Assembly: GCA_031275485.1 (NCBI GenBank)
Contig: JAISOS010000092.1
Location: forward strand, 1 to 47,357
Direction of reading: 5' to 3'
Source of the DNA: Clostridiales bacterium
GTDB lineage: Bacteria > Bacillota > Clostridia > Christensenellales > JAISNN01
Length of the DNA stretch: 47,357 nt
Shown: positions 33,562-42,040 of the stretch, in pieces
Position numbering within the stretch: position 1 is the stretch's first letter
Layout: every line of letters starts with the position of its first letter
Notes under the pieces: generated by a model
The model's database searches: none
Told to the model about the DNA's origin: nothing
What the model saw: only the letters and a program-made list of their open reading frames with translations
Program-made: the position numbers and the translations under genes

Positions 33562-35358
33562 ATGTCCGAAAAAAAAGAGACGGCGAGCGCCGTCCGCAAA
33601 GAGCTTTTTACGGCATGGGGAGAAAGGCTTAAAGGCTTGCCGGACGAAATACCGCTGTCCGAATACCCGAGGCCGCAATTCGAGCGCGGCTCGTTTTTTA
33701 ATCTCAACGGACGGTGGGACTACGCGATTTTAAAAAAGAACGAATCCTTTTTCGCGCCGCAGGGAAAAATACTCGTTCCTTTTTCACCCGAGAGTCCGCT
33801 TTCGGGCGTAGGCAGGCGGCTGACGCCCGACGAAAAGCTGCATTACCGCCGCGAGTTCGAGCTTGATTGCGGCTTTGTAAAGAGTTCGGTGTTTTTGCAT
33901 TTCGGCGCGGTTGACCAATCGTGCGTCGTAACTGTGAACGGCGCTTGCGCTGGGACGCATACGGGCGGCTTTCTGCCGTTTTCTCTCGACGTTTCGGAGT
34001 ATGTCCGCGCGGGCGGAAACGAAATCGCCGTCGAGGTTGAGGACTGTACGGACGCGGGTTATTTCAGCCGCGGCAAGCAATCGAGCAAGCCGGGCGGGAT
34101 TTTTTATTCGCCGCAATCGGGAATATGGCAGACCGTTTGGCTTGAAAGCCTGCCGAAGACATATCTGTCGTCCGTCAAAATGACGCCCGATATAGATAGA
34201 GGCGTTTTGAGCGTAGAGCCGTTCGTTTGCGGGGGTGCGGATTCCGATACCGTCCGCGCTGTCGTTTTTGACGGCGAAAGAATCGTAACGGAAGCGGAGC
34301 TTATCCCCAACCGTGAAAATTCGATTTCCATACCCGATTTTGAGCTTTGGTCGCCCGAAAGTCCGCGCCTCTACGGCATACGCTTTACTGTGGGCGAAGA
34401 CGTTGTGCGTTCGTATTTCGGTATGAGAAAATTCGCGGTAAGCAGAGACGGGGAAGGCATAATCCGCATGACGTTGAATAACAAGCCGTATTTTCACAAC
34501 GGCTTACTCGACCAGGGCTATTGGCCGGACGGCTTGCTCACGCCGCCGTCCGACGAAGCCATGCTGAACGATATACGGACCGTAAAAAATCTCGGCTTTA
34601 ATATGTTGCGCAAGCACATTAAAATAGAACCGCTCCGCTGGTATTATCATTGCGACAGAGAGGGCGTTTTAGTGTGGCAGGATATGGTCAACGGCGGTGA
34701 GAAAATGAATATTCACATCACGGGAATTCTGCCGTTTTTGGGCGTACACATAAACGACGGCGAGAAAAATTATAAAAAATTCGGCAGACAAAACGCCGAA
34801 GGACGTAAAAATTATTACGCCGAAACGGAAAAAACCGTCGGGCATCTTTACAATTCGGTATGTATAGCCGTATGGGTGCCGTTCAACGAGGGCTGGGGGC
34901 AATTCGACGCGTTGAAAGCCGTCGATTTCATAAGAGAACGCGACAAATCGCGTCTCGTTGACCACGCCAGCGGCTGGCACGACCAAGGAGGCGGCGACCT
35001 AAAAAGCCTGCACGTCTATTTTAAGCCCGTGAAAATCCGCCGCGATAAAAAGGGCGCGCGTCCTGTCGCGCTCTCCGAATTCGGCGGCTATTCCTACGGT
35101 GTTCCGGAACACGTTCAAAATCCGGCGCGTGCGTTCGGCTATAAAATATTCAAGACCGAAGCCGCCCTGAACGACGCGTACGGCGAGTTGTACCGCCGTC
35201 GAATTGTACCCGCACTGAAAGACGGTCTTTGCGCGTGCGTTTATACGCAGGTGTCGGATGTGGAGGATGAAATTAACGGACTTATGACTTATGACCGCGC
35301 CGTATGCAAACTGAACGCCAAAACGGTAAGAGAAATAAACGCGTTGCTGAAGCTGTAA
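33562..35358 (+). CDS. Glycoside hydrolase family 2 enzyme (beta-galactosidase/glucuronidase-like)
   Basis: 598 residues, no signal peptide, so probably cytoplasmic. The order is the GH2 sugar-binding jelly roll (40-200; SGIWQTVWLE), an Ig-like domain (200-295), and the TIM barrel from 300. The catalytic acid/base is E443 in VPFNEGWGQ and the likely nucleophile E506 in ALSEFGG; GVLVWQDM (368-375) is also typical. GGGGGTG precedes the ATG at 33562; the in-frame extension from 33463 covers the promoter and is rejected. The TetR gene follows after 375 nt of repeats. The substrate cannot be deduced. Confidence 0.9.
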   Translation: MSEKKETASAVRKELFTAWGERLKGLPDEIPLSEYPRPQFERGSFFNLNGRWDYAILKKNESFFAPQGKILVPFSPESPLSGVGRRLTPDEKLHYRREFELDCGFVKSSVFLHFGAVDQSCVVTVNGACAGTHTGGFLPFSLDVSEYVRAGGNEIAVEVEDCTDAGYFSRGKQSSKPGGIFYSPQSGIWQTVWLESLPKTYLSSVKMTPDIDRGVLSVEPFVCGGADSDTVRAVVFDGERIVTEAELIPNRENSISIPDFELWSPESPRLYGIRFTVGEDVVRSYFGMRKFAVSRDGEGIIRMTLNNKPYFHNGLLDQGYWPDGLLTPPSDEAMLNDIRTVKNLGFNMLRKHIKIEPLRWYYHCDREGVLVWQDMVNGGEKMNIHITGILPFLGVHINDGEKNYKKFGRQNAEGRKNYYAETEKTVGHLYNSVCIAVWVPFNEGWGQFDALKAVDFIRERDKSRLVDHASGWHDQGGGDLKSLHVYFKPVKIRRDKKGARPVALSEFGGYSYGVPEHVQNPARAFGYKIFKTEAALNDAYGELYRRRIVPALKDGLCACVYTQVSDVEDEINGLMTYDRAVCKLNAKTVREINALLKL

Positions 35359-35377
35359 TCGGTTTTGAAAAATTATG

Positions 35378-35400
35378 CGTCGGAAACCTTTTGTGAACTT
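35378..35400. repeat. Family A repeat, left fragment
   Basis: GCGTCGGAAACCTTTTGTGAAC, ending where the second arm should start. Confidence 0.4.
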
Positions 35401-35567
35401 ATCGGACACGGCGGTAGACTATCCGCGCCGCGACTGCGGGCGCGTCTTTTATTCGCACATATTTCGATAAAAAGCTTCGCCGCGTCTTTAAGCTTCGTCC
35501 GCGTTTTTCGTCTTTATCTTCGTAAAATATTATTCGTTTATATAATAAAAACGACAAGATCTTTTAT

Positions 35568-35630
35568 AGAAAGAGGTGCGGGGAGAATCTTTTCTTCTGA
35601 AATAGGTTTCTCCCGTATAATTTTTTAATA
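35568..35630. repeat. Family A palindromic repeat, degenerate copy
   Basis: AGAAAGAGGTGCGGGGAGAA, TCTTTTC, GGTTTCTCCCGTATAATTTTTT. The palindrome is interrupted by substitutions. It lies before the TetR promoter. Confidence 0.5.
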
Positions 35631-35697
35631 AAAATGTTTTCGTCGTATATATTCCCTTAAAAAATTGTATTACGGATATATTTTTTTAAAAACTTCC

Positions 35698-35726
35698 TTT
35701 ACAACCGCGGCGCTTTATGTTATAAT
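35698..35726 (+). promoter_or_regulatory. Promoter of the TetR gene, abutting the start codon
   Basis: TTTACA (35698-35703), a 17-nt spacer, and TATAAT (35721-35726) with an upstream TG. The first in-frame ATG of the regulator lies at 35734, so transcription should start at or within a base or two of that ATG. Confidence 0.75.
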
Positions 35727-35733
35727 ATACAAT

Positions 35734-36408
35734 ATGGAATTGAATTCAAGCAAAAAGAAACTTACGACGCACCTCAGAATTTTAAACAAAGCGAAATTTT
35801 TATTTGAAAAGAACGGGGTTACTCATGTAACGATAGACGACATTGCCGTTGAATCTTTTATTGCGCGTTCGACGTTTTTCACCCATTTCGCATCGCTCGA
35901 GGACTTATATTCCGAGATTGCCAACCGCGAGCTGGACGCTTTAATCGACATAATTCTGTCGGCGAAAGCGAGCGGCGAGCGGTACGACGCGGTATTAAAA
36001 GATTTTTTATCGCGGTTGATCGACGATACCTCGAAATATCCTAAAACTTTTATAGAGCTTTTCGTCAAAGGAATTTTGACTGCGGACAAGCCCAACGAGA
36101 AATTTTTGGAATTTGAAGCGGTCATTTCCGATATACTGCAATACGCTTCGCCGCCCGTATCCGGCGGCATAATAGACGCGAAGGACATTTACGACGCGCT
36201 TTTCGGACTCTATCTGGGCGTGGTCTGCGACGACCTGATACGCTACAAGGGCATACCCGATCCCGAAGCCGTCAAAAAAATTCTCTATATGCTCGTGAAT
36301 ATTTTGAATATCGGAACTCCTGACGCTACGGAGGCCAAGACGGAAACGGGAGTCGTAGCATCGGAACGAAAACGGAGACGGAGTCCGGAGTCGCGACGCC
36401 GGCAATAA
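35734..36408 (+). CDS. TetR-family transcriptional regulator
   Basis: 224 residues. Residues about 12-58 (RILNKAKFLFEKNGVTHVTI, then DDIAVESFIARSTFFTHFASLEDLY) form the TetR helix-turn-helix; the rest is the ligand-binding helical domain. The last 30 residues are Arg/Glu-rich and look disordered. The ATG at 35734 gives the right N-terminus and has no ribosome binding site; with the -10 box only 7 nt upstream, the mRNA is probably leaderless. It lies between the GH2 gene and the aminotransferase-kinase-aldolase genes, which it may control. Confidence 0.88.
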   Translation: MELNSSKKKLTTHLRILNKAKFLFEKNGVTHVTIDDIAVESFIARSTFFTHFASLEDLYSEIANRELDALIDIILSAKASGERYDAVLKDFLSRLIDDTSKYPKTFIELFVKGILTADKPNEKFLEFEAVISDILQYASPPVSGGIIDAKDIYDALFGLYLGVVCDDLIRYKGIPDPEAVKKILYMLVNILNIGTPDATEAKTETGVVASERKRRRSPESRRRQ

Positions 36409-36702
36409 CTGAAACCGACGGTGGCGTTTGCGCCGCCCGAAAGACGCGGTATATCTCGAATATCCTAAAACGCCGCAATTAAGGATCGCGCGTGTTTTGA
36501 CGGTCTTATCGCGCGGCGTACCGCGAAACGCCGGAAAAGACAGGCGTACATGCCGAGTCTTTTTCTCGTAGCATATTCTAAGCGCGGAAAACGGTCGATT
36601 ACGTTTCAAGGACTTGCTCCGTACCGCATATTCTGAAAACAGTGCGGCGGCGCGGTTCTTACGCACTCGATAGATATTGATTAAAAAAAGGGGTTTTTTG
36701 TT
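36409..36702. other. Spacer between the TetR gene and the aminotransferase gene
   Basis: 294 nt of fairly GC-rich non-coding sequence. CGCATATTCT-like GCATATTCT occurs twice, at about 36570 and 36647. I see no clear promoter or palindrome. Confidence 0.35.
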
Positions 36703-38199
36703 ATGAGCAACGGTTATTCTATAAGCAAATGGGAATCGGCGGCGTCAATCAACGCCGAGCTTGAGAAGCTTACGTCCCAGCCGATTTGGTGCGTTTCGGA
36801 CGACGCGCTGAACGACCTTCTTGAAAATTATTACGGCAAACGCTGTCAAAAGTCCAAGGCGCTTTACGACGAGGCGAAAAAATACATTCCTAACGGCGTT
36901 CAGCACAATCTCGCGTTCAATTTTCCTTTTCCGCTTTGTTTCAACCGCGCGGAGGGCGCGTATCTCTACGACGCGGACGGCAACAAATACACGGACTTCC
37001 TGCAAGCGGGCGGACCCACGATTCTCGGCTCGAACTATCCCGAAGTAAGGAACGAGGTAGAAAAACTGCTACGCTCTTGCGGACCCGTAACGGGGCTTTT
37101 TCACGAGGCGGAATTACTGCTTGCGAGAGAAATAAATAAGCATATGCCCACAGTCGAGATGTTCCGTATGCTTGGCTCCGGCACGGAGGCCGTTATGGCG
37201 GCGGTTCGCGCTGCGCGGCTTTACACGAAAAAGAAAAACGTAGTAAAAATCGGCGGTTCGTATCACGGCTGGTCCGACCATATGGTCTACGCGCAAAAGG
37301 TTCCGGGTTCCGGCAGGCTGGAGTCGCACGGAATTCCCGCGCGCACGACGTCTTTGACCCGCGAGGTCCCCCCAAACAATCTTTCCGCTCTTGAAAACAC
37401 TCTGAGACTGAATTTTGTTCGCGGCGGCACGGCGTGCGTAATCGTCGAACCGGTGGGTCCTGAGAGCGGCACGCGCCCCGTCGATTTCGATTACAACGCG
37501 GGCGTCCGCGCGCTGTGCGATAAATACAAGACTCTTTTAATATTCGACGAGGTCGTTACCGGCTTCCGCTTGGGCTTAGGCGGCGCGCAGGGCTATTTCG
37601 GCGTAAGACCCGACCTTACGATTTTCGGCAAGGTAATAGCCGGCGGCTATCCGGCGGCGGGCGGCATAGGCGGTAGCCGCGAAATCATCAACAAAACTCT
37701 CGCGGCGGGCTTGCAGAGCGGAAGCAAAAAAGCGTATATCGGCGGCACCCTCGCCGCGAACCCTCTTTCATCCCTCGCGGGCTATTGCACGATTAAGGAA
37801 ATCGAACGCACGAACGCCTGTGAAAAAGCGGGGTTGGCGGGCGATAGACTGGCGGACGGCTTAAAGGCGCTGATAAAGAAATACGGTCTGCCTTTCGTCT
37901 GTTTCAACCAAGGTTCTATCGTGCATTTGGAATGCTCGGGCGCGATGGCTTTCGACGTTTCCGCTCCTATCAAAATCGTTTCGCTTTTGAAGCTTTTGAA
38001 AAATAAGGAAAACGTAATGAAAAGAAAGACGGCGATGGAGAGGATGGGCGCGGCATATATGGCGAACGGCATAGTTACGCTCGCGGGCAGCCGCCTCTAT
38101 ACCTCTATGGCGGACACAGACGAGATTATAGACGAGGCGCTTCAAAAATTTGAAAACGTATTCAAAACCGTGGTCAAGGGTGTGGAAATCAAGGAATAA
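36703..38199 (+). CDS. Class III pyridoxal-phosphate aminotransferase (GSA aminomutase-like)
   Basis: 498 residues. The PLP lysine is K310 in LTIFGKVIAGGYPAAGG; D282 in IFDEVVTGFR is the pyridine-N partner; GSGTEAVMAAVRAAR (158-172) binds phosphate and SYHGW (186-190) stacks on the ring. It is closer to glutamate-1-semialdehyde aminomutase and related transaminases than to ornithine types, but no haem gene is near. An N-terminal extension of about 55 residues precedes the usual start. AAAAAGGGG precedes the ATG. With the kinase and aldolase-like genes downstream it suggests amino-sugar or keto-sugar metabolism; substrate unknown. Confidence 0.88.
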   Translation: MSNGYSISKWESAASINAELEKLTSQPIWCVSDDALNDLLENYYGKRCQKSKALYDEAKKYIPNGVQHNLAFNFPFPLCFNRAEGAYLYDADGNKYTDFLQAGGPTILGSNYPEVRNEVEKLLRSCGPVTGLFHEAELLLAREINKHMPTVEMFRMLGSGTEAVMAAVRAARLYTKKKNVVKIGGSYHGWSDHMVYAQKVPGSGRLESHGIPARTTSLTREVPPNNLSALENTLRLNFVRGGTACVIVEPVGPESGTRPVDFDYNAGVRALCDKYKTLLIFDEVVTGFRLGLGGAQGYFGVRPDLTIFGKVIAGGYPAAGGIGGSREIINKTLAAGLQSGSKKAYIGGTLAANPLSSLAGYCTIKEIERTNACEKAGLAGDRLADGLKALIKKYGLPFVCFNQGSIVHLECSGAMAFDVSAPIKIVSLLKLLKNKENVMKRKTAMERMGAAYMANGIVTLAGSRLYTSMADTDEIIDEALQKFENVFKTVVKGVEIKE

Positions 38200-38420
38200 G
38201 CGGCGTTTTCGCGCGCAGAAACTCCTTTGTATATTTATTATTGCCCGCGATAATGGCGTTTCAGGTAAAGCGGTTTTAATCGGCTTTGGCACCGTCGCGT
38301 CCCGTTTAAGTTGCGTTCAAATGCGCGAAAAGTTAAGAAATAAGCGATGTTTTTCTGATAAAAGCCGCGTTTAAATTATGCGAAAATCTAAGGGGTAAAA
38401 CGATAGGTTGGAGAACGTTT

Positions 38421-39953
38421 ATGGACAAAAGCTCTCAATATATAGTGGCTCACGATATGGGCACAAGTTCAGACAAGGCGGTCTTAATCGACTTTAACGG
38501 TCGAATAACCGCATCCTCGAAACGCGACTATCCGACGTTTTATCCCTACCCCGCGTGGGTGGAACAAACCCCCGACGACTATTGGAGCGCCGTTTGCAAG
38601 GCGTCGAACGATCTCGTCGTCAAAAACGGCGTGGATCCGTCGAGTGTAAAAGGCGTAATATTTTCCACTCAATCTATGGGACTCATCCCCGTGGACGAAA
38701 AGGGAGCGCCGCTTTACAACAATATCACATGGGTGGACGGCAGAGCCGAAAAGCAGGCGCGGTATCTTATGAACAAGCTGGGCGGCAAGCGCGCATTTTC
38801 GCTCGTTTCGGGTACGCCGATCATGGGTAAGGACGTTGTCGCTAAAATTCAGTGGATCAAGGAGGAACGCCCCGACGTTTATAATCATACGCGCTATTTC
38901 CTTGACGTAAACGGCTATCTGAAATTCAAATGCACGGGGAAAATGGTTTCGGAGCTGTCCGGCGCGTCTTCTTACGGCTTGGATCTGAAGAAAAAGACAT
39001 GGCTCTCGGCGTTAAAGCTTGTGGGCATCGATATGAACCGCTTACCTCCGCTCGTCAAAAGTACTGACGTAGTGGGCGGACTTCTGCCCGACGCGGCGGC
39101 GGCGATGGGGCTCATGCCGGAAACGCCCGTTTTCGGCGGCTCTGACGACGTTCAGAGCGCGGCGATAGGCTCGGGAATGAACGCCGACGGCGACGTGCAT
39201 ATATATCTCGGCACCTCCGCATGGGTATGCGCGTCTTCGAAAAACAAGACGCAATTTAAGCACGGCGCGGCGGCTATCCAGAGCGCGGATCCCGATATGA
39301 ACTTAATAGTCGGCATAACCGAGGCGGCGGGTTCGAATATTCAATGGTTATGCGACCAATTTTTCAAAACGGAGCAAAAGGAACACGGCGAAAACATATT
39401 CGCCTACATGGACAAAATGATCGAAACCGTGCCTCCGGGCTCGGACTATCTGATATGCACGCCGTGGATGCTTGGCGAACGGTGTCCGATAAGCTCGACC
39501 ACCACGCGCGCGACCCTTTACAACATAAATCCCGAGCATACGCGGACGCACCTTATGCGGGCGGTATACGAGGGTATCGCCTATAATCTGCGTTGGATTT
39601 TGGAGAATTTCAAAGCGGATTACGGTTTTTCCTCCGAGCATTTTCGCATAATCGGCGGCGGCGCGCTTGACAAAGCGTGGATGCAAATCATCGCCGACGT
39701 TACGGGCAAGGAATTTTCCGTGAGCGAAAATCCGCGAAACGCGGGAGCGTTGGGCGCGGCGATTACCGCGCTTATCGGACTTGGGGAGGTAAAAAGTTTT
39801 TCCGAGGCGCGCGGCTATGTGCGGGCTGCGGAAACTTATCGCCCGAATCGAAATAACAGGGAAATCTACGATAAGCTGTTCCAAAACTATAAGGAAATAT
39901 ACAAGGGGCTAAAAAAAGCTTACAAAAATATCAACTCCGAACGCTTTACGTAA
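38421..39953 (+). CDS. FGGY-family carbohydrate kinase
   Basis: 510 residues. HDMGTSSDKAVLID (11-24) is the N-terminal phosphate loop; the middle has TWVDGRAEKQA-like ITWVDGRAEKQA and FGGSDDVQSAAIG; IGGGALDKAWMQIIADVTG near residue 415 is the C-terminal FGGY signature. It phosphorylates a sugar or polyol; xylulokinase-like proteins look similar but the substrate is not fixed by these motifs. GGTTGGAGAA precedes the ATG. It stands 221 nt after the aminotransferase gene and 198 nt before the aldolase-like gene. Confidence 0.92.
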   Translation: MDKSSQYIVAHDMGTSSDKAVLIDFNGRITASSKRDYPTFYPYPAWVEQTPDDYWSAVCKASNDLVVKNGVDPSSVKGVIFSTQSMGLIPVDEKGAPLYNNITWVDGRAEKQARYLMNKLGGKRAFSLVSGTPIMGKDVVAKIQWIKEERPDVYNHTRYFLDVNGYLKFKCTGKMVSELSGASSYGLDLKKKTWLSALKLVGIDMNRLPPLVKSTDVVGGLLPDAAAAMGLMPETPVFGGSDDVQSAAIGSGMNADGDVHIYLGTSAWVCASSKNKTQFKHGAAAIQSADPDMNLIVGITEAAGSNIQWLCDQFFKTEQKEHGENIFAYMDKMIETVPPGSDYLICTPWMLGERCPISSTTTRATLYNINPEHTRTHLMRAVYEGIAYNLRWILENFKADYGFSSEHFRIIGGGALDKAWMQIIADVTGKEFSVSENPRNAGALGAAITALIGLGEVKSFSEARGYVRAAETYRPNRNNREIYDKLFQNYKEIYKGLKKAYKNINSERFT

Positions 39954-39955
39954 TC

Positions 39956-39992
39956 CCTTATTTCCCGCGCGCCCCTTTCTAAAAAAACTTTA
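39956..39992. repeat. Family A repeat, right-hand fragment
   Basis: CCCTTATTTCCCGCGCGCCC, then CTTTCTAAAAAAACTTTAAA: the outer right end with only traces of the palindrome. It follows the FGGY stop by 3 nt. Confidence 0.5.
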
Positions 39993-40151
39993 AACTTAAT
40001 ATTATTAACGAGTAAGCGCGCCTATCCTCAATCATTGCTGAACGCAACTTAAAGCGTGCAATGCCGTTCCCGCCGCGAGCGGTATTTTATATCAAATATT
40101 TTAACGCTCCAAATAAACTATGCGGAGATTATTCCGTAAAAAGAGGTTTTT

Positions 40152-40802
40152 ATGTCAGATAACTCGAAAATTCAATCAATCATAGTTGCCGCAACCCGTC
40201 TTGCCGAGCAAAATCTCGCGGACAACGGCGCATCGATAGCCGCGAAAGCCGACTTTGCTTCCGATAACGAGCGCGGCGGGAGCGGATTCTTTATGACCGC
40301 CGCTTCCGCAGATTTTTCCGCGATGACAGAGCGGCATATAACCTTCGCTTCTTTATCGAACACCGGCGACGGCGGGGCCGCCGGATTGTTCGCGAGAGCG
40401 TTTGCGGCAAAGCCGAAAGCCCGCGCCGCGATAGTCGCGTCAACGCCGTATCTTTTGCGGTTGTCCGAGCTTTCGACCGAGCTGCCGCCTATTTTGGACG
40501 ATTTCGCGCAAATTATAGGCGGAAACTTAAAAATCGCCGTTTCCGGTAAAATCGCGGCGGCATTGCGCGGCAGAAACGGTTGCTTGTTGGAAAATAAGGG
40601 CGTTTTGGTTCTCGGGCGCACGCTTGACGAGACCGTAACCGCGCTTCTTGTCGCGGAAAAGACCGCGAAGGTTTTCGTGCTTTCGCATTATCTCGGCGCT
40701 CCCGCGCCTATTTCGGCGATAGAAACCAAGCTTATGAGCGTAGTCTACAGGATAAAATACAGCAAGAAGAATCAAAAGGCTATGGAAATCAAAGAAAAAT
40801 AA
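40152..40802 (+). CDS. Class II aldolase-like protein lacking the zinc ligands
   Basis: 216 residues. The pattern of the class II aldolase/adducin fold is visible: LAEQNLADNGASIA (17-30) for the usual G-x-D-G-N-I-S; PPILDDFAQIIGG (112-124) and the C-terminal GVLVLGRTLDETVTAL (150-165). The three zinc His are replaced: the H-T-H turn reads V-A-S-T (95-98), and N-H-G reads N-K-G (148-150); the catalytic Glu before 'H-x-x-I-Y' is also missing. It is therefore probably not a zinc aldolase. It could be a regulatory subunit or a different enzyme. A purine-rich AAGAGG precedes the ATG. Confidence 0.72.
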   Translation: MSDNSKIQSIIVAATRLAEQNLADNGASIAAKADFASDNERGGSGFFMTAASADFSAMTERHITFASLSNTGDGGAAGLFARAFAAKPKARAAIVASTPYLLRLSELSTELPPILDDFAQIIGGNLKIAVSGKIAAALRGRNGCLLENKGVLVLGRTLDETVTALLVAEKTAKVFVLSHYLGAPAPISAIETKLMSVVYRIKYSKKNQKAMEIKEK

Positions 40803-40924
40803 ATTTTCAGCGTTGCGGTTAATAAAACTGATTAAAAATTTCTCAGTTTCGCCAAAATTTTTAAACAATACGGAAAACACCGTAAAAATTATTGTGAAAT
40901 TACAGCCGTTATGGGAGATATCGG

Positions 40925-41030
40925 CGCATTTAGGCGTCGTTTTTTTCGTCGCTTGCGCCGAAAAAACGGTTTTTCGTATTGCGCGAATGCGGAAAGAACT
41001 TTTTAGCCGTTTATGGCAAAAACCCGATAT
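40925..41030 (+). repeat. Family B intergenic repeat, copy 4
   Basis: GTCGTTTTTTTCGTCGC, core CGGTTTTTCGTATTGCGCG, and right end ACTTTTTAGCCGTTTATGGC. It is closest by eye to the copy at 28759. Confidence 0.6.
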
Positions 41031-41126
41031 TTATCTTTAAAAACGCAAATTCGATTCGCGACGACCGTATAATGGGGATACGGTAAAATTGGGAGCGGGT
41101 TGCGTTGTGAGGGAATGAGAACTTTT

Positions 41127-41960
41127 ATGGAATACGGCGGCGGTATGGGGGACGGAGAGGTTTTTCGTTTTAAAAAATCATTGGGACAAAATTTTATTTC
41201 GGACGTTAATCTTTTGAGCGCGATTGCGGCGGATGCCGGAATTTCGGGCGAGGATACGGTTGTGGAGATCGGCGCGGGAGCGGGCGGACTGACCGCCGCG
41301 CTTGCGAAAAAGGCCGAGGCTGTGTACGCGTTCGAGGTCGATAGGAGCTTGAAGAGCGTTTTGGACGACGCGTTGGCGGATGCGGATAACGTAAAAATAA
41401 TTTTTGCGGACGTGATGAAATTGGACGACGGAGAGATAAAAAATATCGCGGGCGGGTCGTTTAAGGTTGTCGCGAACCTGCCGTACTATATCGCCGTACC
41501 GCTTATTTTTCGCTTTTTGGAAAGCGAATTGGACGTCGAAAGCCTTACGGTTATGGTGCAGAAAGAGGTCGCGGAGCGGCTGATCGCGCGACCGGGAACT
41601 AAGCGGTACGCCGCCGTTACGGTCGCGGCGGACTTTTACGCCGACGTGAAAATTCTGAGAACGGTAAAACGCGGTATGTTTTATCCCGCGCCCAAGGTCG
41701 ATTCCGCGCTTGTCGGCTTCAAAACCGCGCGCGGCAAATATCCCGCCGTCGAGGGTAAGCGTTTTTTGCGGTTTGTGAGCGCGGCGTTTTCTATGCGCAG
41801 AAAAACCCTCGCGAACAATCTGAACGCGGCGTTCGGGATTGCTAAAATCCGCGTCGGAGAATATCTCGCTACGCTTGGTTTTCCGGCGGAAATACGCGGG
41901 GAAAGGCTTTCGACATCCGATTTTATAAAATTATATAAAACCTTTTATACGGAACCGTAA
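41127..41960 (+). CDS. rsmA: 16S rRNA (adenine(1518)-N(6)/adenine(1519)-N(6))-dimethyltransferase
   Basis: 277 residues from this start. KKSLGQNFISD is the KsgA/RsmA N-terminal signature; VVEIGAGAGGLTAAL binds S-adenosylmethionine; VVANLPYYIAVPLIFRFL is the catalytic N-L-P-Y motif; KVDSALVGF and AFSMRRKTLANNL follow. It dimethylates two adenines near the 3' end of 16S rRNA. The start is ambiguous among ATG 41115, 41127 and 41145 (and TTG 41100); 41127 has GAGGG 13 nt upstream. It is separated from all neighbours by repeat-rich spacers. Confidence 0.93.
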   Translation: MEYGGGMGDGEVFRFKKSLGQNFISDVNLLSAIAADAGISGEDTVVEIGAGAGGLTAALAKKAEAVYAFEVDRSLKSVLDDALADADNVKIIFADVMKLDDGEIKNIAGGSFKVVANLPYYIAVPLIFRFLESELDVESLTVMVQKEVAERLIARPGTKRYAAVTVAADFYADVKILRTVKRGMFYPAPKVDSALVGFKTARGKYPAVEGKRFLRFVSAAFSMRRKTLANNLNAAFGIAKIRVGEYLATLGFPAEIRGERLSTSDFIKLYKTFYTEP

Positions 41961-41967
41961 AAATGCC

Positions 41968-42040
41968 GAAGTTTTTTGGAAAACGGAGCGCGGGAAGTCT
42001 TTCGTGAAAAAAGGCTTTGTTCGCATATATTTTTTTAAAT
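41968..42040. repeat. Family A palindromic repeat, diverged copy
   Basis: GAAGTTTTTTGGAAAACGGAGC, GCGGGAAGTCTTTCGTGAA, AAAGGCTTTGTTCGCATATAT: the layout is kept but with many changes. It begins 8 nt after the rsmA stop. Confidence 0.55.

Noticed and set aside
36703-38199. HemL for haem synthesis
   Set aside because: The motifs fit class III aminotransferases broadly, but no haem gene is nearby and the neighbours are sugar-type genes, so hemL is not assigned.
5773-42040. Family A copies as a CRISPR array
   Set aside because: The copies are scattered kilobases apart, not regularly spaced, and no cas gene is present.
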